DNA of 64,000 bases from Hortaea werneckii (Eukaryota; Ascomycota; Dothideomycetes; Mycosphaerellales; Teratosphaeriaceae): positions 310,001-374,000 of the forward strand of contig JBAOKB010000147.1 of NCBI GenBank assembly GCA_037044905.1. Direction: 5' to 3'. Shown here piece after piece: positions 1-11,520 of this stretch; position 1 is the stretch's first letter; each line of letters begins with the position of its first letter. Below the pieces are notes generated by a model. It saw only the letters and a list, made by a program, of their open reading frames with translations, was not told the DNA's origin and did not search any database. The translations under genes were made by a program, and so were the position numbers.

Positions 1-1487
1 TGGACGTCCTGCGGCGACACCTTAGCAGACGCTTCAAGGCGAACATGCGCCTAGCGGATGCAAACAATGGACCTTGGCGGCAGGTCGTACAACAGTGGTC
101 TACGTGTGACAGATTTTGGGCGCATGCGACACCATCTCCAAAGTCCTTGCGGAGACAGTGATTTGTTTCGAGAAGTTCACCTCGGTCACTCCCTATACCC
201 ATCATTACTTTCTCCTCTCGCTCTTCGATCACGGCATACGATGATGGAGCACTATCAACCAAGACCATGCCTGGCAATTTCCACTGAGGGTCAGTCGCTT
301 CTCGCAACTCTTACGATCATATGCGCTCTGAATGAGTTGTTTTTGAAAGTGCTCTTGCAGGGTGTTTCCAAAACGTCTCTGTCAGAAGCTCCTTAAGTGT
401 GAGGTGATAGGCCATGCGCACACTTGCCTTCCAAAGCGTTCGAAACATGCCGGTATTGAAATATCTACTAACGCAAACGACCGCAAGCCACCTCTTCATG
501 GTCGAACAAGTTAGGCGTTTTCTTGCCGTCCTCGCAAGTATAGAGTACATGGTTCCAACTCGCGGATGGTTATGGGAAATGCCATTCCAATGATTTTAGA
601 AACGAGAACGATCTTGGCCCGTAGTTGGGATGACATGTGGCTGCTCACCAAAACAACTGCTCTGTATTCAAGTTGCTCCTTAGCTAATGAGGCTCTTGTT
701 TTGACTTGCTGGTCGTCTAGTCAATGAACCGATCTTGATACTAGTCTACGACGAAATTGAGATTGGCTTGATTGTCTCGATGATGGATCAAAGATCGTGC
801 TCGCTTAACAGTTGCCGTTTTCCGTTCCTACTGCTCTATGTGCGGCATTTTGTGTCCAGAGTCCTTCGGCAAATGTAGTTAGAGCAACCAGCGTCCAAAC
901 TCTTATCTATATCACCCGCGAGAAGCCGCGTCGGTTGCAATCGGCAGAAGTCGGCCCAATGCGATGGCTTTGCAATGACAGCGATCCTTCTGCAACTCAT
1001 CTGCGAAGGCATTTGTTTTACGACCTGGAGTTGCTCATGGAAGAAGATCTCAAGACGTAAGAACAACCCCATCCCCGCACGTCGGGAGGTCGGAAAGACA
1101 CGAGGAGCACTAGGAAAAGCTTTGCCATAGCCAAGCTTTGCCAGCTGAGCCATTTGAGCTGTCGCACCTGCCTCATTGAGCTAAGTTGCCGAGGCTCTCC
1201 ATGCCAATTCCCCTCTAGCGCAGAAGCCTGTTCGAGAAAGCTCTCCACGAGTTCATGGACCATCGGTCAGGCCAGCCGGATGCTTCGTATCCGCAAGGCT
1301 AGAGTGCCACATGGGCATGCCATTGGCAGGATACGGACAGGCCCAAGCAAGAAGTCGTCATCAGGCCTGGATCGATAGAGCCAGGGAGGTGAGTACAAGC
1401 GCCTTTTTAGTACCCTCGTCTGCCACGCTTCTGCACCACCAAGCTTTCCATTTCCTTGTCACTCCGTCTTGTTTGGTCTTGGCGACG
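1..1487. other. No supported gene
   Basis: I see no intact gene here. Short minus-strand reading-frame pieces between about 836 and 1263 look protein-like when joined across frames, but they match no family I know and could be a gene remnant. A consensus-like splice donor (GTGAGTACAA) lies at about 1389 and may belong to a 5' UTR intron of the downstream permease gene. Confidence 0.4.
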
Positions 1488-3548
1488 ATGGCGACCAACT
1501 TCGCGAACTTGGGCGGTGTTGCAGATCCCAGGTCTGGCGACCAGCCTGATTATGTTGGACGACGCATGATACACCCCGGCACAATGTGCAGAACCAGCGT
1601 CGACATAGTTTCATGTACTCAGATTCAAGCATTACTTTTGAAGAGTACAACTGGTGGGCCGAACGATCACGGGAGTATGAAAAAGAACTCTCGACCGAGG
1701 GCGCCGGCATCCAGGGCGTACTGAACATGCTTATCGGGAAGAAGACGAAAAAGGAAGCCGAGGGTATCCAGGGCGTGCCTCCGGGGGCTTCGGTCTCAGG
1801 CGGACTTGTCCAACCTCGTCCTGAGGCCGAGAAGATTAGAGAAGCCGGTGGCAAGGCGGACGACCACTCAGACCGTGTAGTCCCAACTGAAAAGGATACG
1901 GATTCCGACAAAGCTTCACCGCAGCCTAACGTCGACAGATATGGAATCACTGAAGACGAGTGGTATCATGCTCAGCGTGCCGTTCGTACCGCTACTTGGG
2001 GCTCGGTGTTCTACTTGATCACCACCGACATTCTGGGCCCGTTCAGTGTCCCTTGGGCGATCAGTCAAATGGGATATGGACCTGGGGCGGGACTTTACAT
2101 TGGGTTTGGTATCTTGGCCGCATACTCCGGTAGCCAACTGTGGAGGATGTTCTGTGGTCTTGATTCGACTAATTATCCTCTCCGCAATTACGGTGATCTT
2201 GCTTTTCGTGTTTGTAAGTTGTTTGATGTCTCGGGAATGTCGATACAGCACCATACTGACAGGGCAAAGATGGTAATTGGGCGCGCTTACTTGCCAACAC
2301 GCTCCAGAGTTTCCAGTTCTTCATGAACGTGACGATTCTGATCGTTAGCAATGGTCAAGGTCTAGGCCAGATGGTCGCCGGGCGAAGCGGCACTGGATGT
2401 ATCTGCTTCGTGGTTGCAGAACTTGTCTTCATGCTGTGCGGCTTTGTTCTTGGCCAGATCAGAACACTGCAACGTCTTGGTATGCCTGTCTCAACCCCCA
2501 GGTCACCATTTCTATGCTAATTACGAGCAGGTATGCTGGCCAATCTTGCTGTCTGGTTGAACATCATCACCATTATCATGACAAGTATGTTTCTTTAACC
2601 AGCTTTACGTTTATACCGACGATAGCTAATCGTAGCCAGTGGTCGTTACAAACGTATATCCTCCTAACTACGCAGCTTCGCTTGCGTCGTACAACACCCC
2701 AAAAGGCCCGATCACGACATATGCTTACTGGCCTCCTACGACCAAGTTGAACGACCACATCAACGGTCTGATGCAGGGCGTCTACTCCTACGGTGGAGCC
2801 ACGCTCTTCAATGAGTTGATGGCTGAAATGCGCCGACCTCACGACTTCTGGAAAGGACTCATCTGTGCGGAGTTCTTCATCGTCAGTGTGTATCTGATCA
2901 TGGGCATGGTTGTTTATAACGCCAAGGCCAGTTCGCATTCAATCCTGCGTACCAGGGTATTCCAAACTCAGCATATTCATGGCAGACACTTGGCAATGCG
3001 CTCTCGTACATCACCGGCGTCATCGCTGCCCTTCTGTACGGCAACATTGGCATCAAGGTCTTCTACGCCTCTGTCTTCAGGGACCTCCTCCACTTCCCGC
3101 CCCTGGACAAGAAGATTGGCAAGTGGATCTGGGTAGGCTTGGTCCCAGTCTACTGGGGTCTTGCCTTTGTCGTCGCCGCTGCGATCCCACAGATCAGCTA
3201 CCTCTCCGCCTTCGTGGGAGCTGCCTGCATTCTCCAATTCAGCTACACCTTCCCTCCAATCCTCATGGTGGGGTACAACTGCCAGAAAGATGCCATGCGT
3301 TCGGATGAGGGTTCGATCCGACCAGTGGCCAGATCATCCGCCACGACTCCGGCTTCAAACGCTGGATGCGTGGATTCATGAAGAAGTGGTACATGAACAT
3401 CTTCGACTCCATCTACTTCGTTGGCGCGCTGGCAGTGGCGGGTCTGGGGATCTACGCTTCTGTGATCAGTATGCACCAATCGTTCTCTAGCGGGACGATC
3501 ACTGCGTTTACATGTAAAAACCCGGCTGGAGGCGGATGTAGCTCTTAA
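1488..3548 (+). CDS. Mtr/AvtA-type amino-acid permease, frame broken by three apparent 1-nt deletions
   Basis: Plasma-membrane amino-acid/H+ symporter of the Aa_trans (AAAP) superfamily, in the fungal subgroup that includes Neurospora Mtr (neutral and aromatic amino acids). Family features seen are the N-terminal SSITFEEYNWWAERSREYEK, then YGDLAFRVYGNWARLLANTL, NALSYITGVIAALLYGNIGI and WGLAFVVAAAIPQISYLSAF, with many hydrophobic spans; about 630 residues if the frame is restored. Three introns fit: 2214-2269, 2480-2530 and 2585-2639. The frame then breaks at about 1577 (CCCC), 2927 (CCAAGG) and 3312 (GGG). At each point one extra base would restore the family sequence, and no stop mutation is needed. 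The ATG at 1488 is chosen because the frame from it joins the conserved N-terminus; the next in-frame ATG is at 1613. Family call is firm; whether the gene is functional is not known. Confidence 0.8.
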
Positions 3549-3970
3549 TTTTTCCCGGCTATTTGGCTGATCACACAGACTCTGTTGTCTGTGGTTGCAG
3601 GAATATTGCTATGAATCACGCATATAGTTGTACATTTGTCCCTGATCAGCGCAGCTCCCCTACTCGTTGGAAATGCGGAAATTGTTCAAAAGTATTATTA
3701 GCGGTCTTTACGACACACCCCAAGGCTGCGTTCACATTTGTTTAGTTCTGCGCTGGCAATGCCAATTGTTGTTTATCGTGTGTCAAAGTCCGTAGGTAGG
3801 CTTGGTCTTGCGCTAGGCCGACATTTATGATAGGCCAGCAGCCTGCCCGAGGCAAGTCGATCCAACTACTTCCAGTGTAAAGACCCCAAGAGTTGCCTCA
3901 ACCAATTGTATTTGCGCTAGACGGCAGAAATAAATCCAAATTCTTTGCATAAACGTGTTGCAAGGTCAAA
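3549..3970. other. Intergenic, no gene seen
   Basis: Between two genes on the same strand. It should hold the permease 3' UTR and the amidase promoter. I see no clear TATA box or repeat. Confidence 0.4.
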
Positions 3971-5546
3971 ATGACTAGCACTAACGAACATCCGGAAGAC
4001 TCCCTCGTCTTGAAGCTAGCTGAATCCATCGGCTACCAAGTCCCCAAAAGACATTCCAGAATATGCCGAACTACTCTCCAAAAACCCGAAAGAACTTCGA
4101 GTTCGTCGCCTCACTAGACGACTACCAGCCGCAACCCAACCTGGACCTGACCCCTCGCGAACACATCCACTTCCCCGCACCATCCGACAACCCCCTGAAT
4201 GCCTGGGCCTGGAGACTCCACTGCCAACACCGGCAACCCAAAACCCGCACGCTCGAAGGCAAGACCGTCTGCGCCAAAGACAACATCGCGATGGCCGGCG
4301 TCCCCTGCCTGCTGGGGACGGAGACCTTCACAGACTGGACCCCGATCACGGATGCGGCGGTGCTGACCCGCGTCCTCGAGCACGGCGGGACAATCACCGG
4401 CAAAGCCGTATGCGAGAACCTCTCCCGCGGCGCGGTGAGCGCCACCGCCGCGACAGGACCCGTGCATAACCCCTTCGCACCGGGATACTCGGCGGGCGGG
4501 AGCAGTTCTGGGACAGCGGCGCTCGTGGCCAGCGGGGCGGTGGATTTGGGGATCGGTTGTGACCAGGGAGGCAGTATCCGGATCCCTGCGGCGCTGTGTG
4601 GGCTGTGGGGGATGAAGGCGACGTTGGGGTTGGTGCCGTATACGGGGATCGCGAGTAATGATGCGAGTGTGGATTTCGTGGGGCCGATGACGAGGTCGTG
4701 TATGGATTGTGCGGTCCTGCTGGGAGTGCTGGCGGGTGCTGATGGGTTGGATGATCGGCAGATTGCTGGGACGCCGTTTCCGGATGCTGTGCCGGGGTAT
4801 GCTGCGCATCTTGTTTCCACGGAGCGGGAAGGGGTTAAAGGGATGCGGATTGGAGTCGTAAGGAGGGGATGCATCCGAGCATTATCGATGCTGGGGTGAA
4901 AGCAAAGTTCGAGGCTGCTGTGGCGAAATTTGAAGAGTTGGGCGCCGTAGTGGAAGAAGTGAGCGTTCACATGCAAGACCAAGCTCGAGCGATCTATTCT
5001 GTCTGGTCCAAGATGGGAAATCATCAGGGGATGGTTGGGCGAGCAACTGGCCGTCGACAAGTCATGCTCACCGATCTCTACGAGCGCAAAGACCTCCCAT
5101 ACTCACAAGAGGCACTCTCGAAATTCAGTGCCTTCGCCATGGAGGGTATGCTGTCAGGAGAGCTAGGATGGCAAGACTTCCCACTGGCGTACCCCAAAGC
5201 CATCAATCTAGGTCGAAAGCTGAAAGAAGCTTATGACGAAGCGCTCGCAAAGTTCGATCTGCTCATCATGCCCACAGTGCTCACTCCCGCAGACCCCTTG
5301 CCGGCAGTAGACGCTACACCGCGTGAGCACATGGCAAAAGGGGCAGGGAAGCTCGAAAACACCGGCGCATTCAACATCACCGGCCACCCAGCCCTCGCCT
5401 TCCCTATAGGCTTTGTAAAATCCCCGGCGGATCCCCAGATCAAGGTACCGGCGAGCATGCAGGTAGTTGGCAAGTTCTGGTCCGAGGCTAAGATCCTGCA
5501 GGCGGGATATGCGTGGGAGCAAGCGACCGACTGGAAAACTTTCTAG
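3971..5546 (+). CDS. Amidase-signature family hydrolase, frame-broken
   Basis: Amidase-signature enzyme of about 525 residues, hydrolysing an amide to acid plus ammonia. The Ser-cisSer-Lys triad is visible: Lys in GKTVCAKDN, the Gly/Ser-rich GYSAGGSSSGTAAL, and the nucleophile Ser in DQGGSIRIPAALCG. The AESIGY, NPLNAWAW and GKAVCENLS stretches resemble fungal enzymes annotated as amidase or indole-3-acetamide hydrolase-like, but the substrate cannot be read from sequence. The start ATG at 3971 leads into LAESIGYQVPK. The frame then changes near 4046 (AAAA), near 4080 (AAAAA) and near 4860 (AAGGAGGGG). The last looks like a lost base; the first two look like one added or two lost bases. No stop codon is needed to explain the breaks. 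It follows an amino-acid permease on the same strand. Confidence 0.8.
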
Positions 5547-6096
5547 AGCCCAAAGTCCCTAAGGCCCAAGAAGCCGCCTGCTTTGTCATCTACTCTCCCC
5601 ATTCCCTTTCTTTGACTCTTTGTTTCACTTGCCTGCGGTATCACACTTCCCAGGGAAAAAGAAGTCCTGGTGTTGAATAGCACGGAGACATCCGCGGTGA
5701 CGTTTCATCACATGACCTCCACTCAATGCAAAGGGAACCATTGTCTCCGATCACTGAGACAACAATACCCAGAACGCTTAGGTTCATCCTGAGCCACTGG
5801 AAAGTATTGCGATCATTATTCCCAGTGAAACCAAGATGTGAATCCTTCATGACCTGATTTGCTACCCTGTAGTCGCAGGCTTCAAGATCTTTTCAGTTTC
5901 ATTCTGCAACAACAACAACAACTTGCCAATGACACCCCAAACCTGAGTGACGGATGGAGAAGTCAGAGAAGTGGAATACAGGGTATCGAGAGAGCAAAAA
6001 TTACAAATGCTTCCGTGCGGGAAAAAAAAAAAAAAAGTAGCAACAAGAGCACTACTGAACACCAGGGGACACCCAATGTTTTGTTTCCCATCTTTC
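5547..6096. other. Convergent intergenic with simple repeats
   Basis: Lies between the 3' ends of the amidase and the minus-strand glycosyltransferase-like gene. It contains a short CAA run near 5908-5922 and an A15 homopolymer at 6022-6036. No gene is supported. Confidence 0.5.
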
Positions 6097-7763
6097 TCAC
6101 ATAGGCGGCGCATGAAAATCATCATCGTTCGGCACGCGATAGATGCCCTCTTCATGAACATGACAGAGACTGCGCCAGCTAAACCAGCCGCCGTCGTCAG
6201 ACCACGCCCCGCCGAGGCCGCGCATCTTGACATCCTCGACCTCGGGCGGCTCGGCGTTGAACCATCGATACCCGCCAATAACCTCCATCATCGGCTCCTG
6301 CTGCCGGAGGAACTGGTGGTTCAGCGCCGACTCCCGGAGCAAGGCGGCATGTTCCTGGAACCAGATCTTCTTCCACCAGATATCGCGGAACTGCTTCTCG
6401 CCCGTGAAGTGGATGATGACGGGGACTTGCTTGGTGATGGGGTTGTAGAGCAGGTCCACGTCGTGCCAGGTGCGGGAGATGTCGAGGCCGGCGTCGCTGG
6501 CCTGTTCGGTGGATACGGTGGCGAAGGGCTGCATGGAGCTGCTGATGTCTGCCGGTAGCCAGAGTTGGTAGTAGCTCTGCGAACCGGCTGGCGGTTGTAA
6601 GTCCCGGCCTGGTACCCAGGACTCCGAGGGTCGCATCCAGGTCAGGTATTGTTTCCAGAAGGCTAAGGTTTGGAATAATCCTGATTCGAAGTCGATGCCG
6701 ATGTGGTACTCGACTGTCTCGTTCTCCCCGATCTCTGGCATGTCTGGTTCAATCCATGTCGGGATGTTGGCTTCTTCGGGTTTCGAGGCGTTCGCTTCCA
6801 TATAGCCGTACCTGACGCTGGTGTAGCGATTCAGCTCGCCCTTGTTCTGCAGCAACCGGGCGTACTCCTGCTTTCCGTAGACTTCTGCCAAATAGTATTG
6901 GTCGCTGTCGACAATGTGGTTCTCGTGGATCATCTCTAAAGTCCTCCTAAACATGGTCTTCAAGTCCGATGCAGGGCCCATGATCGTGCCGCTATTGAGC
7001 CATCTTGGATATGCCAGTTCAGGTCTCCCGTTGGAAGTGCCTGGACCGAATGCGTCGTCACGAAGCGTTGTCCCGCTGACTGCCCAGCAGGCGGTCCGGG
7101 CAAAGTTGATGGGCCAACATATCTTGTCCGGCCCAAACAAGATCGTCTGTCTCATGTCATGCGCCCTGGCTACAGTGTCACCGTATGTAACCCTCAGTCT
7201 CTTGTTTGCCTCTTCATTCAAAGCGTAGTAGCGCTTCAGCAGGACCTCCGGTGGAAGCTGGAACCACAGGTCATACCCATCCACGATCAGAACCATCTCT
7301 TCTTTGTATTCCGGATCGTTCTCCAAGCGGTCAAGGTAGTCGAGGATCCCCTCGACCTTGGCAAGATGCTGATATACGCATCCTCGGCTTCGGGATGTCC
7401 AAAATTGATGAAGACAGGGGTGGGGTAGCCAAGGATTTGGGCGGAGAGCATAAGCTTGCACAGGTCCTGGTTGGAGCTGGTCGCGGGGATCAGGAGATGG
7501 AATCTGCCCTTCTGCGCAGAGCTAGACAACGCCGTCTTGCCCTCTTGCAGGGCGTCTACTACCGTGTTCGCGGCCGCAGCCGCCGCAGCAGAGCGATTGC
7601 CATGGCTGGCGTACAGGCTCCCGGAGAGGAGAAGAAGGGCGAGTGCGACGACGACTGCGCAGGTGACGCGCGCGGGTTTGGAGGAGAGGAAGCGGCCTAG
7701 TTCGGGAGTGTTTGGTCCACTGAATCGGCCAGACGCAGTAAGCCGCTGGGGAAGGGAGAGCAT
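6097..7763 (-). CDS. Type II membrane protein with PLOD-like glycosyltransferase motifs (paralogue 1), one frameshift
   Basis: Single-exon gene of about 555 residues once one frame break is allowed. A short cytosolic tail is followed by one membrane anchor (VTCAVVVALALLLLSGSLYA, about residues 33-52) and a lumenal domain. Motifs VDGYDLWFQL, WLNSGTIMG and VDSDQYYLAEV match the order and type of the DxYD, LNSGG and SDQ motifs of the glycosyltransferase domain of PLOD lysyl hydroxylases and related GT-A enzymes. I infer a Golgi/ER glycosyltransferase; the substrate is unknown. The frame changes near 7371, where one extra C would give AYISHLAKVEG and match the HLAKIKGV stretch of the paralogue at 8666-10466. 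The TGA at 6097 ends a continuous C-terminal frame. Confidence 0.7.
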
Positions 7764-8665
7764 TCCCCTTCTCAGTTGTGTTGACGTCCGTTCAGTGACA
7801 AGCCCAATGACATGCTCATCAGGCTGGTGTGTTCCAGGGCGGAAGTGGGTGAGAATAGGCGGTACCCCTGCCCTGTCCGGAGTGGCGAAAGGGAGGAAGT
7901 GAAGTTGCTATTAGCTAGGGATGATTATTGTTGCTGGCCCCGTGGCAGAGTTGCCAGCGCGGCATCTCATCTTTTCATGAAACCCCCGTGAATATAGGCG
8001 CGGGTCAGCAGCCACAGCCACACTGGCGCGCTGTCAGGAATAATAGAGTTCGGGACTGTCCCCTAGGGCTCGGCTGGTCGCGGCGCCTTGGCCATGAGGC
8101 TGACACCCCTCCGATGTCCATTTGCATCCATTTGCCCCTTGCGATTGGAGGTCGATGTATGCAGGTGAACCTGAACGCGTACGTATGAAGCGTCCGGCGA
8201 CGCCAGGGCGCAAATAAGCTGGGTGGTACCTGTGTATTGCAGCTTGCTCATTAAGATGAGCAAATGTTTAACACACCAGCGACGAAACAATCGCCTCCCA
8301 TTCTTTGGGTTGCTTTGCCCTCCCCCGGCGATGCCAAGCCGGAGCCGATCTGCGCGCATCCGACTCGCCACAACCACTGATGTTTCCGCGGCGTCCGTCT
8401 CAGCCTCACTTGCTCGGCCTTTAGGAGGTAAGGCACTGCACCTACCTGCAGAGTAATTTGGGAAACATCCTCCTTTTCCGTTCGGCGCGCCAAGACTGTC
8501 CTGAGGTAGGCTGCGCAGCTACCTAGGTACCCAGCAAGATCAACCCGTGATCTGCCAGGCCACGATTAAGTGGCGAACAGCTCTCACGCGACATGAGATT
8601 GAGCTGATCTCTGGAAAAAGTGACAGCTCCGGGTCAGGGCTTGCAGTGCAGAAGACAAGAAAGAA
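7764..8665. promoter_or_regulatory. Divergent promoter region of the two glycosyltransferase-like paralogues
   Basis: About 900 bp between two head-to-head start codons, so it must hold both promoters. Short ORFs inside look like chance. A CTACCTAGGTACC sequence lies at about 8519-8531, similar to the AGGTAGGTA palindromes elsewhere in the window. No TATA box is convincing. Confidence 0.4.
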
Positions 8666-10466
8666 ATGGGGCTGCTGGATCGCGTGAATGGCTCTATAGC
8701 ATACCAGAAAGTGTCCAGCAATCCGGATGGCACTGCTACTCCAACCAGTGGAGGCGATGGCGCAACTGGTCTGAAGGGCCTTTTTGCGCGGCAAGGCAAA
8801 GTGCTTGTCGCCTTCTTTCTTGCCGTTGGCGCACTTCTATTTTACATCGGATCGGTATGTCATATACTTTTGTTGCGCCGCTTTGTAAAGCACTTGCTAA
8901 GCAAAACATAGCCGGTCTCCAATGCTCATGCTTCCGTAGAAGGCCAAGTACCATATCAAAATACAACCAAGATCACGCACAAGCCCTCTCAGCTTCATCT
9001 GGTCATCCCAGCCTCAAAACCGGACCCCAACCTTTGCAAGGTTTTCCTGAGCGCGGCTGTCCTAGGCTACCCGGCTCCTGTCGTGATTAACTGGGGACAG
9101 GAGTTCGACACACCTGGTCTTGTCGAGGGTGGCTCACACCTGGCGAAGATCAAGGGCGTGGGCGAGTACGTCAACAGCCTGGACAGTAGCCATGACGAAG
9201 ACATAGTCCTGATGGTCGATGGATACGACATCTGGTTGCAGCTCCGCCCACAGACGCTTATTGACCGCTTCTTCGAGATCAACCGCAAAGCTGACGCCCG
9301 TATCCAATGGGAGCTCGGAAAGGAGGTGCGGAGAAGAATGGCGTGAAGCAGGAGATTATTTTTGGGTGTCAGAAGCGGTGCTGGCCATGGAAGCCATCAG
9401 ATCCGCCATGCTACGCGGTGCCCAACTCTACCTTGCCGGAAGACATATACGGTCCAGGGACGGACACGTTGCCGGATTGGCTGGAAGATACGCAAGATGT
9501 GAATTTACCTGGAAACCCATTCGGGCTCACGCGTCAGCGTTTCCTCAATTCAGGCGGAGCGATGGGCACTGTGCGCGCATTTAGGAAGCTTCTTGACCAG
9601 GCTTTGAAGCTAGCGGAGGTCGAAGGCAACTTTGGAAGCGACCAGTACATCTTCTCACACATCTTTGGCGACCAAGAAGTTTGGCGTGAAGCTGTAAGGA
9701 GAGACAGCGCAAACACAGCGCAGGGTAAACTGCACAGACTGCAGCCCTGGAATGGCCAGCGCGACCCACCTAAGGGCTTCCACAGCCACTTCATCCCAGA
9801 ACACATCGCAGAAGTCCGACAGAAAGCCGCCGCGACAAAAGACGGCAACTACGAGTTCGGCATCGGCGTCGACCACGAAAGCCAGATCGTCCTCAACACC
9901 GTCTTCGCCGAGGACGACACCGAATGGCTGACCTTCAGCAACACGGCGCAGCTCGTCGCCGCCTACTCCCAGCACGGCGTGAACCCCGCCTACGGCGCCG
10001 CCGAACTCTCAGGGACATCGCCACCTCCCTCCCGCCCTACTGGACCTTCAGCCACGAGGCCGACCTCGAAGGCTGGCGCAACCGCAAATGGGACCAGGTC
10101 CCCCTCCTCACCAACGTCTTCACGGGCATCCCGCCCGCCATCATCCACCACAACGCCCACCGCGACGGCCTCAAGTCCCGTCGCGAGTCCTGGTGGCCCC
10201 TGACGCACTACCACCCGCGCGCGCGCACGCTCCTCGACGCCTACATCTACGCGCCTGTCACGCCTGTGGCGGTGTCCGGCTACGACGAGGAAGGGCTCAG
10301 GGAGTGGTGGCCGTACGAGATGTGGAAGGGTGGCGGCCGGAATGGACTTAGTCCGTTGGGAAGCACGGACGATGGGTGGATCAAGTTCGATGATATCTGT
10401 CGCGAGCATGCCGAGGAGCTGTTTAGGGATGGGAAGGGGACTTGGGAGTTGCCTGCTAATCACTAA
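8666..10466 (+). CDS. Type II membrane protein with PLOD-like glycosyltransferase motifs (paralogue 2), two frameshifts
   Basis: Paralogue of the gene at 6097-7763, divergently transcribed. Exon 1 (8666-8854) encodes a cytosolic tail and membrane anchor (VLVAFFLAVGALLFYIGS). A 57-nt intron (8855-8911, GTATGT...TAG) precedes the lumenal part, which has QLHLVIPASK, HLAKIKGVGEY, VDGYDIWLQLRPQ, FLNSGGAMG and GSDQYIFSHIFGDQ. These match the DxYD / LNSGG / SDQ pattern of PLOD-type glycosyltransferase domains. The frame drops one base near 9320 and again near 10012, with conserved sequence on both sides; it ends at TAA 10464-10466, about 580 residues if restored. Glycosyltransferase activity is inferred from motifs only. 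Confidence 0.7.
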
Positions 10467-10796
10467 GGTTCGTTAGTCTTTTGGGAGGAGGGTCAGCGGG
10501 GCTGTATTGTGTATATTCAATCGAATGGTTCTATTGCTACCTGACTCCCGCGTTCTGTTTAATCAAGTTGACCCTGTGCATCGTGCGTTTTGACGAGATT
10601 ATTTAGGTACTTTTTCTCGATTGGGTACATTTCTACTTCAATTTCAAGCAAGTTGCTGTGCTGTGCACCCTGCCTTGAAGGCAGCCGCTGGTCTCAGTTC
10701 GTACGCAGGATCGAGGGCATCCGGTAGTTCCTCGAATGTGTAGACTTTGCTTCATCACACCTTCCCCAAAGATAGGCCCAATTTCGTTCCACATCG
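10467..10796. other. Intergenic, no gene seen
   Basis: 3' flank of paralogue 2, AT-richer than its neighbours. No gene or repeat is supported. Confidence 0.4.
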
Positions 10797-11520
10797 TTGA
10801 CGACCGTAACGATGGAGATATGGGCCTTGAGTCGAATGAGGCCCAAACGTGTTCAAGAGATTGGCAGTCCTACTGTAAAGCCACGCTCACCTCAAGTAAG
10901 CAGCTCTTGCTTCAATACCAAACGCTTCTCCAACCACGAGATCCTCGCCTCGCTGCGCTACCTCTATCAGGCCGACCTACCACTTGCCGAAGACGAGCGG
11001 CCAACTGGTGTGTCTCCCGATTATATCTCCCTGAACTACTATGTATGCCAACCTCTCCAGGAAACGTCTATGACAGACGACGACAATAAAAGCGTCGCAT
11101 GTCTAAGGAAGGTGGCGACACATGCCCATTAGCTTGCTCGGAAAAACGATCTAATCGCCCGAAAACAGAGGCATCACACCGCTCGCAGAATCTCCCCCAC
11201 CGGAGAGGTATGTAGGTATGATGCGAACACAACGTACACTACTTCGGCTTTACCAGCGTCTTATCGCGGGCTAATTTAGGGCTGGAATCATCATCATCCC
11301 CAGCCAAAGCGACCCATTTCTTTTTCTCCAGCGGGACTACGTAGACTTTGTGGGCCTCGCCTGACTTTATACTTTTGGTGCGCGGATCCTCTCAACCCTC
11401 TCATTTGGAGCCGCATTTCTTAGTCAGGACTGGGCTACAGGGATGTGGGTGGTTTGTACAGTCATGTGCGGGCTACTGGACATGGGTCTCGAGACGGGTC
11501 TCGAAGACGGCAGTGCTTGA
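10797..11520 (+). pseudogene. Decayed gene for a membrane-type protein, unrecognised
   Basis: Several protein-like stretches line up on the plus strand but no single frame joins them. An upstream piece contains HEILASLRYLYQADLPLAED. A candidate exon before 11208 reads RGITPLAESPPPER. A well-formed intron (11208-11279, GTATGT...TTTAG) joins it to AGIIIIPSQSDPFLFLQRDY, then an in-frame TGA at 11362-11364. The same frame then continues as a hydrophobic stretch (GARILSTLSFGAAFLSQDWA) to a TGA at 11518. Continuation of a coding-like frame past the stop argues for a mutated gene. I do not recognise the family. Confidence 0.4.

Noticed and set aside
2214..2262. Acceptor CAG at 2260-2262 for permease intron 1
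   Set aside because: It leads to an immediate stop; the AAG acceptor at 2267-2269 restores the family sequence RVYGNWARLL.
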